From Saccharina japonica (lineage: Eukaryota; Sar; Phaeophyceae; Laminariales; Laminariaceae): a stretch of 64,000 nt of DNA. Shown here in pieces: positions 54,140 to 63,182 of the stretch; positions within the stretch are counted from its first letter, which is position 1; each line of letters begins with the position of its first letter. The notes under the pieces were generated by a model. It saw only the letters and a program-made list of their open reading frames with translations, did no database searches and was not told the origin of the DNA. Where the stretch lies: assembly GCA_008828725.1 (NCBI GenBank), contig MEHQ01002284.1, positions 48,024 through 112,023 of the forward strand, written 5' to 3'. The position numbers and the translations under genes were made by a program.

Positions 54140-55763
54140 TTAGACCATAGTAGTATCTCTACTTCGCCACGCGGCGCAGCGGCCCTCAATAGTAGTCGGC
54201 ATCGAAACAGCACGGCCATTTGCGCTTGCCCAATCAGCCACCTCGTTGTGTCCCCGCAATCGAGCCTCTTCGTGCGTTTTACCGTCCCATGGGCAGTCCT
54301 CTACACGAGCCCACTGCAATATGTTCAGACGCCCCGCCCTAGCCGCGATAGCGCACGTGGTCTCGTCCCATGGACAGCCATTATACCGTGCCCACTTCAG
54401 CACCTCCAAATTTCCGTGAAGGGCTGCCTCGCTACATGTAGAAGTATCGCATGGGCAGTCTTGATGGGCCCGCACCCACTGTAGCATGTCCAGGTGACCT
54501 GCCCTTGCAGCCTGGGTACACATGGTTTGGTCCCAAGGGCAGCCATTTCGCCGTTCCCATTTATGAATCCCAAAATATCCTCGGTCAGCTGCCTCACTGC
54601 AGACACGACTATCCCATGGAGACTCTTGCGCGCGGACCCACGGGCCTGCCTCTACTGCACCGAAATACGTTTCCTCGTCCCATGGGCAGCCGCTACATCG
54701 GGCCCACCGAATCATACCGAAAATGCCTTTTTCAGCTGCTTGACTACATACATAACGGTGCCAGTCGCAGCCGTTCGCTCTAGCCCATTTCAGCACGCCC
54801 AGGTGCCCTCTCATTGCAGCCGTGAGACACATACCATCTCTCTTCAACACGCCATGATCGACTCGCATCCACTCGAGTATATGAACGTGCCCGCTCTGAG
54901 CTGCCTCAGAAGTGCCGTTGGAGGGCAAGGGGCAGCCGATCGACATCATTCACTTCAGTGCATCTAAGTGCCCGTCTCGAACAGCGTTCATGATCGCTTA
55001 TTTTCCCAAGGGGCAGTTTCGGGCCCATGCCCCCTGAAGCAGCTCCAGGTGCCCCCCTTCGGTAGCTTGGATGGCGGTTTCTTCATCCCAATCGGCACCG
55101 TTCGCCCTCGCCCACTGAAGCACCTCCAGGTGCCCTCCAGAGGCAGCCCCCGCGCACGTTTCGCAGTCCCAGGCAAGACCATGAGCTCGGGCCCACTGAA
55201 GAACGCCGAGGTGTCCGCCCTCGGCAGCCTTCCAACACGTACGATGGTCCCAAGGGCAGTTTTCGGAATGAACCCACTGCAGAATGTCGAGACGCCCTGA
55301 ACCGGCAGCTTCACTGCACGTGTATCTATCCCAGGGGCAGTCGTTAGCACGTGCCCACTTCAGGATGCTGAAATCCACGCCAACCGCAGTTCTGAGTGAG
55401 TGCCCATTGGATCATCCCCATGTGCCCGTGGGCGGCGGCCTTGAAACAAGCCAGTGTGGGCAACCCGCACCCGTTAGCGTGGGCATACTGCAGAAGGTCA
55501 AGGTCGCAGAATTCGGCGATGTGTACGCATACATTCCCTCTCTTTTTCAGGCCGCTCTCGAAGCTCCACTGCAGCTGAGATACAGTGGCGTCGATCGTTA
55601 TGGCTCGCGTCGCTTTTGGGAGGTCCCCTCAAGCGGTTCTCCACTCCTTCGATACCCCCGCAAAACAAGCGTGCTCGTTAAAAAGCAACCCAGGCAACAA
55701 GGCCATGACGTCTCCGTTGGTTTGCAGAGGAAATTTAACTCCGACTGGTTTTATCTCCGTCAT
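54140..55763 (-). pseudogene. Decayed third F-box/ankyrin-type paralogue
   Basis: On the minus strand the start at 55763 and F-box-like segment (GDVMALLPGLLFNEHACFAG, then VSKEWRTA) align with the intact paralogues. A TGA replaces the conserved Trp at 55629-55631. The second frame fault is near 55380, where about ten residues of a repeat are missing and the frame shifts. TAA (about 54998) and TGA (about 54950) interrupt a later repeat. An in-frame loss of about five residues removes part of another repeat (AVEAG-PWVRAQ). The remaining C-terminal 270 codons are open and clearly repeat-type (HLDMLQWVRAH, NLEVLKWARYNGCPWD). Its downstream flank is shared with the other copies. The upstream block seen at 24.1 and 41.0 kb is not recognisable here. 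Confidence 0.9.
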
Positions 55764-56167
55764 GGTGCTCCGGTCCCTGGAGCGGGGGGACGGTGGGGGA
55801 GCGTCCACCGAAACGAGTTTCGGGCAAAGATATCGGGAGACAGGACTTTCAACCCTTTTCACAGACAGCAGCTTTGCCTTGACATGCCGTGACTGTCACC
55901 AAACTACTAGGTTAGAGTGTGGAACACTTCGGCCCTACACCCTTGACAGCGCATGTTTTGCCTTGCTTGACATGTCTCCCGACATCTTTGCCTGTCAGAC
56001 TCGTGTCAGAGGAAAAATATACGAGTGCCCGCCTTGCGATGATGATACTGTTAATAACGTAAGGATACTCGTGGTGTTATTCCATGGTCCCCAGTCCAGA
56101 GTATCAATACAGCTATTTGGGACTCAGTCATTGAGTCGCGAATAGGTGTCATTCGGAAGTCCTGAGC
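55764..56167. other. Pseudogene upstream flank and GAGTC unit
   Basis: No gene is seen. GGGACTCAGTCATTGAGTCG at about 56120-56140 is a single unit of the GAGTC family, in the same context as at 50.05 kb (CTTGCGATGATGATACTG...CCAGTCCAGAGTA). Confidence 0.5.
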
Positions 56168-56491
56168 TTTTTCTTCTTTTTTTTCCCATCCCATCATTCA
56201 TTATCTTCGCACTTCCGTCGTTCTCCCTCCCTAGTCGCAACTCAGATCCGGGGTCACAAAGTAGGCTCCTCTCCCTCCCCCCCCACTACGGTGCTTGCTT
56301 TGCATTTTTATCGCGAGACGATTTCAGCACTTTCTTACCTCGTCAACTTTCGTCGAAGTTTGCTTACCCACGCTATAAAATGCGCTCTCGACAGTCGGTG
56401 TCATTTGAGAATAAAAACCTCCATGGGGAGAATCGAACCCTCGACATCCGGCCCTACAGGCTTCGTGGCTACCAGTTAGACCACCGGGGCG
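56168..56491 (-). mobile_element. tRNA-derived SINE, copy 3
   Basis: Nearly identical to copy 2 through the head (GGTGGTCTAACTGG, GGGTTCGATTCTCC) and body. The head lacks two bases (TA) relative to copy 2. The tail is a short A-rich run (on the minus strand) and no GGGACCGCC array follows. The insertion sits directly beside a GAGTC unit. Confidence 0.85.
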
Positions 56492-56626
56492 ACCGTGAAA
56501 CGAATTAATCGGCGCGAGTCCCGAGGGTATTAAATAAAATTAGTATAAAAATACGCCAGCTGTGGGTTCAACCGATTGAATAGTAGATACTCAACTTTGC
56601 GAGCTGCGTAGAATTATAAAAGGCAA

Positions 56627-57029
56627 GTTCGGTAGGGTATACCGGTACCGGGGGTATATTTGTTGCGCGTACCGAACTTACCGAAGTGTCGGGTACCGGT
56701 ATTGAAAAAGTACCGAACTTACCGAAGTGCTCGGTAGGGTATCGAGCCCGGTACCGAACAAATACCGGTACCCCCGGTATTGCGGTCGAGGGTATACCGG
56801 TACCTGGGGTATATTTGGGCGGGCGTACCGAACTTACCGAAGTGTCGGGTACCGGTATTGGAAAAATGCCGAACTTACCGAAGTGTCGGGTACCGGTATT
56901 GGAAAAATACCGAACTTACCGAAGTGTCGGGTACCGGTATAGAGGCGATACCGAACTTACCGAAGTGTCGGGTACCGGTATTTACCGAGGAAATACCCCC
57001 GGTACAGTTCGGTACGTACCCTACCGAAC
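56627..57029. repeat. TACCGGTA 41-bp minisatellite bounded by inverted ends
   Basis: CCGAACTTACCGAAGTGTCG plus GGTACCGGTATT repeats with a 41-base period (AACTTACC at 56831, 56872, 56913 and 56954). The block begins GTTCGGTAGGGTA and ends with its inverse TACCCTACCGAAC, with CCGGGGGTAT also inverted just inside. It could be a foldback element built from the palindrome TACCGGTA. No flanking duplication was found. Confidence 0.8.
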
Positions 57030-57182
57030 ATACCTTTGGACTTATTGTTCTATTATCGTATGTGTTATGTGTAGTGTTCGTGTGGGATTCGTTAGTACTA
57101 CGTACTCTGTAGGTACCCTGGTAGTTACTACTCGATTTTAGAATGAGCCGTTCGCGCGTGTTATGTGTTTATTCCTCTTTGA

Positions 57183-57256
57183 CCCCTTAAGAACTGGTCC
57201 CAAATCACTTGGAATTAGTGAGGGGTGTTTTTTTTCAGTTCTGAATGGGTTAAGGG
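57183..57256. mobile_element. Short CCCCTTAA inverted-repeat element, second copy
   Basis: Reverse complement of this block aligns with 31637-31723: shared CCCTTAACCCATTCAGAACT and CTCACTAATTCCA, bounded by CCCCTTAA and TTAAGGG. Confidence 0.55.
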
Positions 57257-57317
57257 TTTATTAGACCCATATAAAACTCTATATGATCATATATTTTGAC
57301 TCTTTTCAGATAAAAAC

Positions 57318-58556
57318 ATATCGACATATCCGAAGTCGCATTTCGCGCGGTATAAAACTTAACATGGTGTATTTATACGGCGACTTACAGATCGGGTAGA
57401 ACACTCAATTGCGGACCGAAAGCAGTTATGAGCACACACGGCTTTGGTCATACGGCACACGGTACACGGGCATGAGACCTTGGCTGCTGCTGCTGCTACT
57501 ACCTCTCTCGTTCGACTGCCGTACAACAGCGAGACTGACTGTTTACCAGGGCATTGATTTGTGGTTCGGCGTCTGTTGCGCGCAGCGCAGCATGCGACGC
57601 AAGTTGTGTTGCGCTCAGGCGCGCAAGCCCCCCGCAGGGGCCCCCGGAGGGCCTTCGACTATGGCGAATAGGATAAGGGGCCTAAGAGATATTTATATTA
57701 CGACTAATTGTTTTAAAAAAAAAAAACCCAAAAAACATTTTCACCGAAATAAACGCGCAACAATTGTTTTCGCCTGCGGCGAAAAATATTGCGCGCCCAA
57801 AAACGCGTGTTGCGCTGCGCGCAACCAGCCTCGCGGCGACTGTTGCGCAAAACGGTTATTTTGACCAAATAAATGTTGCGCCAGCGCAACAGCGCAACAG
57901 CGCAACACTCTATGAATTTGGCATCCGGCATGCGCGACGCCGCAACACAAGCCCGATTTGCGCTAGTGCTGCGCGCTAGAAGTGCTGCGGTACATCCGAA
58001 AAAAAACACGAAGTGCACTCGCGGCCGCCGAAGAAACTAGGAAACTCCCAGACCCGACGATGACGATGACGAAACAAAGCGAAGAAGAGGAGGAGCAGGA
58101 GGAAGAAGAGGAGGAGGAGCAGATGTGTGCACTCCACCAGTGCGCGAGGGGGCTTAACCCAGCAATGATGTTGGTATACCCTATCTTCGCGCCAAGCGAG
58201 CGGTCGCTGCCGTTGCTAGACATATACATCGGTCTGGGGGTATATGGCAGTAGGCGGTCGCAGCTAGCACGCACGCTTTTGGAATGTGTCTGTGCGTGCG
58301 AGCTCAGAAGCTAAGCTCGAGCACCCCTTTTTATCTGCTCGCCATGCACGCATTCGAACTCTATGTCCAATGAGTTCCACTTATTCCGGATCTTTGCTCA
58401 ATATACGGAACACAAAATATCGAGTTCGGGACATTTCCCCCCAAGCCGATATCTCACGCGTGCGTACCATGCATGGCGAAAATTTCGCCGTATCTGATGA
58501 CGGTACAAAACTCAATATGCATCCATTTCATTGAAAAACTTCGGATATGTCGATAT
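57318..58556. mobile_element. Possible 1.24-kb inverted-repeat element
   Basis: ATATCGACATATCCGAAGT at the left recurs exactly inverted at 58538-58556. Between them lie a GTTGCGC-rich block (57570-57960) and a GAGGAGGA tract (58085-58122). No flanking duplication and no transposase are visible. The inverted pair may be coincidental residue of a larger repeat. Confidence 0.45.
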
Positions 58557-58591
58557 TTGGGAAGTTTTATGTGTCTACCACATAATCCGGT

Positions 58592-58940
58592 CGCCCCGGT
58601 GGGCTAGCAGGTAACCACGAAGCCTGTTCGCGTCGAGATCGCGAGTTCGAGCCCCGCCGAGAGTGCATGCTCGTAGGGACTTTTTCTTGCAAAAAATATC
58701 TTGAATAGCGGAAAGCGCGAGAGCGTGAGTTAGCAAAATTCGATGAAAATCGACGAGCGTTGGGAAGGCTGAACCCTCTGCGCGATAAAAAAATCAAGGC
58801 AAGAACCGTAGTGGGGGAGGAGGGAGAGGAGCCTACTTTGTGACCTCGGATCTGAGTTACGACTAGGGAGGGAGGAAGACGGAAGTGCGAAGATAATAAA
58901 TCGGATGGGAAAAATAAACAAAAACAAAAACAAAAACAAA
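58592..58940 (+). mobile_element. tRNA-derived SINE, copy 4
   Basis: A plus-strand copy with A-box-like TGGGCTAGCAGG (58600-58611) and B-box GAGTTCGAGCC (58643-58653). The head differs from copies 2 and 3 between the boxes but shares the body (GGATCTGAGTTACGACTAGG, GCGAAGATAAT). The tail is ACAAAAACAAAAACAAAAAC. The cloverleaf is degenerate: the T-stem does not pair, so it is not a working tRNA. Confidence 0.85.
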
Positions 58941-59095
58941 TTGTAGTGCGTGTGGGGACCGCCGGGTGAGGGGACCGCCTGCGGGGTTGGAAGCGGCGGG
59001 ACGGCCAGGGGAGGGCACCGTCAAATTGATTTGTGCAGGGGGGTCGCCGGGTTGGGGGACCGTCAAATTGATTCGTGCAGCGGGACCATCTATTA
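58941..59095 (+). repeat. GGGACCGCC minisatellite after SINE copy 4
   Basis: Units such as GGGGACCGCCGGGTGAGG and GACCGTCAAATTGATTCGTG correspond to the array beside SINE copy 2. The array ends five to seven bases before the small MITE at 59102. Confidence 0.75.
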
Positions 59096-59101
59096 ATATT
59101 A

Positions 59102-59200
59102 CGGGGGACAATAGTAAATAGGACCAAATATTATTAGTAAATATTGGCAAATATATAGGTTTTTGTGTTTACCGTAGGTCCTATTTACTATGGTCCCCCG
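59102..59200. mobile_element. Stowaway-like MITE, 99 bp
   Basis: Flanked by TA (59100-59101 and 59201-59202). The termini CGGGGGACAATAGTAAATAG and (reverse complement) CGGGGGACCATAGTAAATAG are almost perfectly inverted over about 25 bases. TA duplication, small size and A/T-rich centre fit Stowaway/Tc1-type MITEs. A diverged copy is at 16119-16216. Confidence 0.8.
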
Positions 59201-59202
59201 TA

Positions 59203-60180
59203 ATGGTATACGTATACCCAGCGAGACGGCAGAGTGTCATGAGGGGTCCGCCAACTGCTTTGGAGCAGCGGGCACGCCAACGGACGGGACAGCCGAGTGT
59301 AGCCGTACTTGGGCGGCTAGTAATAGAAGACCGCCGTACATTTTTAGGTAACCGCTGTACAGATTGTTATCAGTGAGAACACGCAAGCAAGTAGGGGACG
59401 CGGCTCTGTATTAAGAACAGCTTTTATTCCTATCGTTACGACCAACAGACATGAATGAATGAGGGTTTTCGTGAGCTTGTGTTGCATCGTACGTACGTGA
59501 AGGAGTGGGCGACGAGACTGGTTCGGACGGTTGATCTTCGTCAAGCCTTAGACAGCTCCTACAAGTTGGACATCTTGTTCATAGTTCATTGTTGCGTTCA
59601 TTCAGGTTAATTTGCCAAAATAACCCTCAAAACGTACTGCTCTTCATACCAGTTTCGTCAGTATAATATGTGGCGCATAAAGTGTGAATGGGCATTCAAG
59701 ACATCTTGTGTTAGAGCCTTTTATAAATCAGCCTTTCCCACGGTAGGATAGTACTTTCAATATCAAAATTCATATTTGCATTCCCTGCAGGCTGGCGATT
59801 GGTAACGCGACGGTATTTGCGCCGTATTTACATACCGTAGGGACTGCAACAAACTACGAGCGCTGCTAGAAACCGGATAATATCAGCAACGCTGTAATAT
59901 ACGTTTTAGCATTTCTCTTTTCAATGGGAGGTTGAGGTTCGAAGGTGATGGATCCAATTACTCCGGATTCGCTTACAGGATACAGGATAGAGCCAGACGA
60001 CGGCTACGTGCCGTTCCCCTTTGAAACCCCCAACCCTCCCGAGACGTATTGTGTTGAATACGATGGTTGCGATTTTCCCCTTGCATTTCCCGCGCTAGAA
60101 CCCAGTAGTATATCGCGTCTACTGAGACTAGTGTAGACATCAACGTTTTCTACTGTGTGCAAAGTCACTCGAATGGACTA
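59203..60180. other. Gene-poor stretch with one unrecognised small frame
   Basis: A 63-codon frame at 59945-60136 (PETYCVEYDGCDFPLAFPAL near its middle) looks more protein-like than most, but no family is recognised. It may be part of the Copia remnant that follows or a chance frame. Confidence 0.35.
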
Positions 60181-60199
60181 TATAGAAGTACTGCTGCGA

Positions 60200-60835
60200 G
60201 AGAACGCGAAATCACTCCCGGTCTAAAACTGGCAGGAAAGCTTAAGCCCTGCACGGGATGCTCTAAACACCTTCTTATAAGAAACAGGAAATAATATGGT
60301 CCAAGCTGGAATTCTTATTCGAAAGAAGGTGGTTCCTACACTACTTTCAAGATAACGACTCCCGAATTTCTGATTTGTTTACTCCAAATCTTAGCCTGAC
60401 TCTCGTATTAGCCTGTTTCTGGTTATTTTTAATAGGTGTCCTGTACTCGTACTGCTGTGTATGGGGACACCGCAAGCCTATCTCTAATAGCACTAAATCA
60501 CGCGCGACAGAACATTTGGGGAGAAGTTTTGTTGACCTCAGCGGACCTAAGAGCACACCTTTCCTGACGGGTGCGCGGTATGTCACATGCTTGTGAAGGA
60601 TGACTACTCCCGCCGCGCGTGGAGGTATTTTCTGAAGCATAAATCGGATTCATCAGGGGAGATAGATGTCTTTAGGCAGTGTTTGGCTGGCGCACGCGCC
60701 GACGGAGTACTCTCTCGAAAGTTGAGATATTGTAAGGTCTGACAAAACGGGGGGGGAGTTTTTCGGTGGTGAGTTTGGAGAGGTGTGCAAACAGCAGTAT
60801 TGCATCAAGCAGGAAAATTCACCAATGCCGATAGA
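60200..60835 (+). pseudogene. Ty1/Copia integrase remnant
   Basis: Fragments of a Copia polyprotein appear in order. A pre-integrase zinc-binding segment (KLAGKLKPCTGCSKH) lies at about 60228-60275. The start of the integrase core (SRATEHLGRSFVDLSGPKST then LTGARYV) lies at about 60499-60590. After a frame change come KDDYSRRAWRYFLKHKSD (about 60598-60650) and DGVLSRKLRYCKV, then after another change VRSDKTGGEFFGGEFGEVC (about 60750-60800). The segments belong to the DDE integrase fold, with candidate Asp residues in VDLSGP and VRSD. About 200 bases of unrelated sequence separate the zinc segment from the core. At least two frameshifts and several stops make it non-functional. It breaks off where the LINE begins. 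Confidence 0.8.
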
Positions 60836-60849
60836 TAACCCTAATAATA

Positions 60850-62880
60850 GAACAAAACGAGAAGCGAGCAGTTCATCATGGAGGAGGATGGCACGCTACT
60901 AAGGGACAAGGTGCGCATTCTTGAACGGTGGGCGGGGTTTTTCGGCACCTTCCTCACCGCGAAATCGCCTAATCTTGACCCAACCATCAGCGCCCTTTTC
61001 CCACAACGACCGTTGGCACCATCGCTTGGAGATGAACCGACCATGGATGACATGACCGCGGTAGTCCGGGGTATGCCAAACTGGAAAGCGGTGGGACCAG
61101 ACTCCCTTCCGGCTGAATTACTGAAACTGGACCACCCCGAATTCATCCGGTACTTACACAACTTGCTTGTCAATGTGTGGAGAACGGGTGACGTCCCCCA
61201 GCAATGGAAAGATGCGACCATTAAGGTCCTTCATAAAAAGAAGGACCGATCCGATTGAAACAACTACCGAGGGATTTCGCTTGTTGCCCATTCAGGCAAA
61301 GTATTGCTGAAAATGGTCGCGTCACGTCTCAGCAATTACTGCGAGGCCGATGGGATACTCCCCGAGGAGCAGTGCGGCTTTCGCTCAGCACGATCAACAG
61401 TCGACATGCTTTTCGTCGTGCGTCGGCTGCAAGAACTCGGACGAGCCAAACAAATCCCCCTGTACATGTGCTTCATTGACCTGCAGAAGGCTTACGATTC
61501 CGTCGACCGAGAGTTGTTGTGGGTGGTGCTCGCACGCTTCGGCATACCAGAGAAGATGTTGACCGTTATCCGCCAATTCCACGAAGGCATGCGAGCTCGC
61601 GTGCGTACGGATGACGGTGAGCACTCTGAATGGTTCGATGTCACTCAGGGACTGCGGCAAGGATGTGTGCTGTCACCGCTTTTGTTCAATGTCTTCTTCG
61701 CTGCTGTGATACACGCCGTACTGACACGCTTCAGTGAGGACCCAGACATCTTGAGGGACCTGGTTCACCTCGAGGAGGACCTCGGGGGGGACGGAGTGAG
61801 GGAGGGCCCACTAGCACGTGTACGGAGGGCAGCATGGGGTATGCTGCACGCCGACGATGCAGGCATTGTGTCTAAGTCGGCGGAAGGGCTTGCGAAGATG
61901 ATGAGCGTTATTGTGACCGATTTCGAAGCAGCTGGTCTCACCGTATCCGAAAAGAAAACGGAGACTATGCTGCTGCGGACACCAAAACAGGCACTCCGGA
62001 CCTCACCGCTCGTCATCGAAGCAGCGGGCCAAAGGTATAAACAGACGATGCAGTTTTTGTACCTAGGTGGTCTTGTCGTCGCAAGCGCGGACATTATGCC
62101 AGAGATCAAACGACGCATTCGACTCGCATGGGCATGCTACAATCGATTCAAGCGGGAGCTGTACGATATGGAGGATACCCCGTTTACTCTAAAGGTGCGC
62201 ATGCTAAAGGCCGAGGTGATGGAGACACTGCTGTACGGGTGTGTGACGTGGACCCTTGGCCAGGAACACTTCGCTGAGCTCCGAACGGCACACCACAACT
62301 TCCTCCTACGGATCATTGGTTTCCAGCGCCGACAACGCACCGACCATCTCATGTCGTACGCCAAGGCCCTCAAGAAGGCACAATGCGAAAGCGTTGAGGC
62401 GACCATCCGCAAACGACGCCTCCTCTTTGCGGGGGCTTTGCAGCGCACGACCAATAATCGGCTGACCCGGCGGGTGATGTTTGGGACGATCGTCGGTGGG
62501 ACGAACCCGGGACCTGGCCGACCAGAAAAGAACTGGGCCCAATGTCTAGCAGATGATCTCAGGGTTTTTCGAGCGACAGAGGGCTCCACAGACAGCTCCC
62601 CTTACTGTTCGGAACAGAGACGGTACTATGGCCGAGGGCGGCTAAGAAGAGAGTGGGGTGTGGTATCGGGGGGTCGGCGAGACGGCAGACCATTTCATGA
62701 CGAGGTGGTACAGGGCCGACGCGGAGAGGAGCTGGCTACGGCATGCAGCTGAGAACGCCAAGAGAGGCGACAAGGAAGGGGGGGGGGCGGCCGTACTGAT
62801 ACAGCTGTCGATGAATGCAGAAACGAAATGGTAGATCGTGCGGCAAGGTATCGACTCGACTAGCCCTTGAATTCTACTTG
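60850..62880 (+). mobile_element. 5'-truncated LINE (non-LTR retrotransposon)
   Basis: The element starts within the reverse-transcriptase polyprotein and lacks the upstream endonuclease, as is usual after incomplete target-primed reverse transcription. It interrupts the Copia integrase remnant on its left. The 3' end is ill-defined; a TTTTGTTTGTTTGTTTCG stretch at about 62885-62903 may be its tail. A GAC-MITE follows within 60 bases. Confidence 0.75.
60878..62752 (+). pseudogene. LINE reverse transcriptase, interrupted
   Basis: The frame runs from 60878 through NWKAVGPDSLPAELLKLDHP (RT finger region) and HKKKDRSD to an in-frame TGA at 61256-61258. It resumes in the same frame with [18 protein letters not shown]. 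Motifs follow in order: [30 protein letters not shown] (motif A Asp at 61478-61480), [19 protein letters not shown] (motif B), and [12 protein letters not shown] (motif C at 61847-61858, with His where Tyr is usual), then TVSEKKTE. After about 62590 the frame shifts at least twice before the C-terminal [17 protein letters not shown] segment. The product would copy RNA during retrotransposition, but the stop and frameshifts make this copy inactive unless the stop is read through. Confidence 0.9.
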
Positions 62881-62932
62881 TTTTATTTTGTTTGTTTGTT
62901 TCGTGTTGCATTGTTCACTGGGGGGGGGCGAG

Positions 62933-63178
62933 GACGCATGCTACGATAGAGGTGCACCATGTTTTTTCTGAGCTCCTCACTTAAGGAGCGTCATAACTCA
63001 CCGAAAAAAGTATTTTGGAGGAAAATAGAAGTGCTGCAGGCTGAGAAATATCATGACCGAAGTATGCTTGAAACATTATTCGTCACAAAAATGAAAGTCC
63101 GACGAATTTGGGTTAAGGAGCCCGATCGTTCAGAAAACGATTCAGCCCAAAAGTGCTACCTCTACCGTAGCACTAGTC
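62933..63178. mobile_element. GAC-MITE, 246 bp, CGAG duplication
   Basis: The left end GACGCATGCTACGATAGAGG and right end (reverse complement GACTAGTGCTACGGTAGAGG) form the terminal repeats. A perfect direct CGAG lies outside both (62929-62932 and 63179-63182). Interior landmarks CTGAGCTCCTCACTTAAGGA, TTTGGAGGAAAATAGAAGTG, TTTGGGTTAAGGAGCCCGAT and GTTCAGAAAACGATTC are conserved. This is the best preserved member of the family. Confidence 0.9.
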
Positions 63179-63182
63179 CGAG

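Noticed and set aside
54950-55631. UGA read as tryptophan (variant genetic code)
   Set aside because: Two TGA codons replace Trp in the pseudogene, but the same copy also has a TAA and a frameshift, and both intact paralogues use TGG at these positions.
57409-57864. Secreted protein starting MRPWLLLLLLPLSF
   Set aside because: The leucine run comes from a CTG tract, and the rest of the frame crosses GTTGCGC repeats and a poly-A tract.
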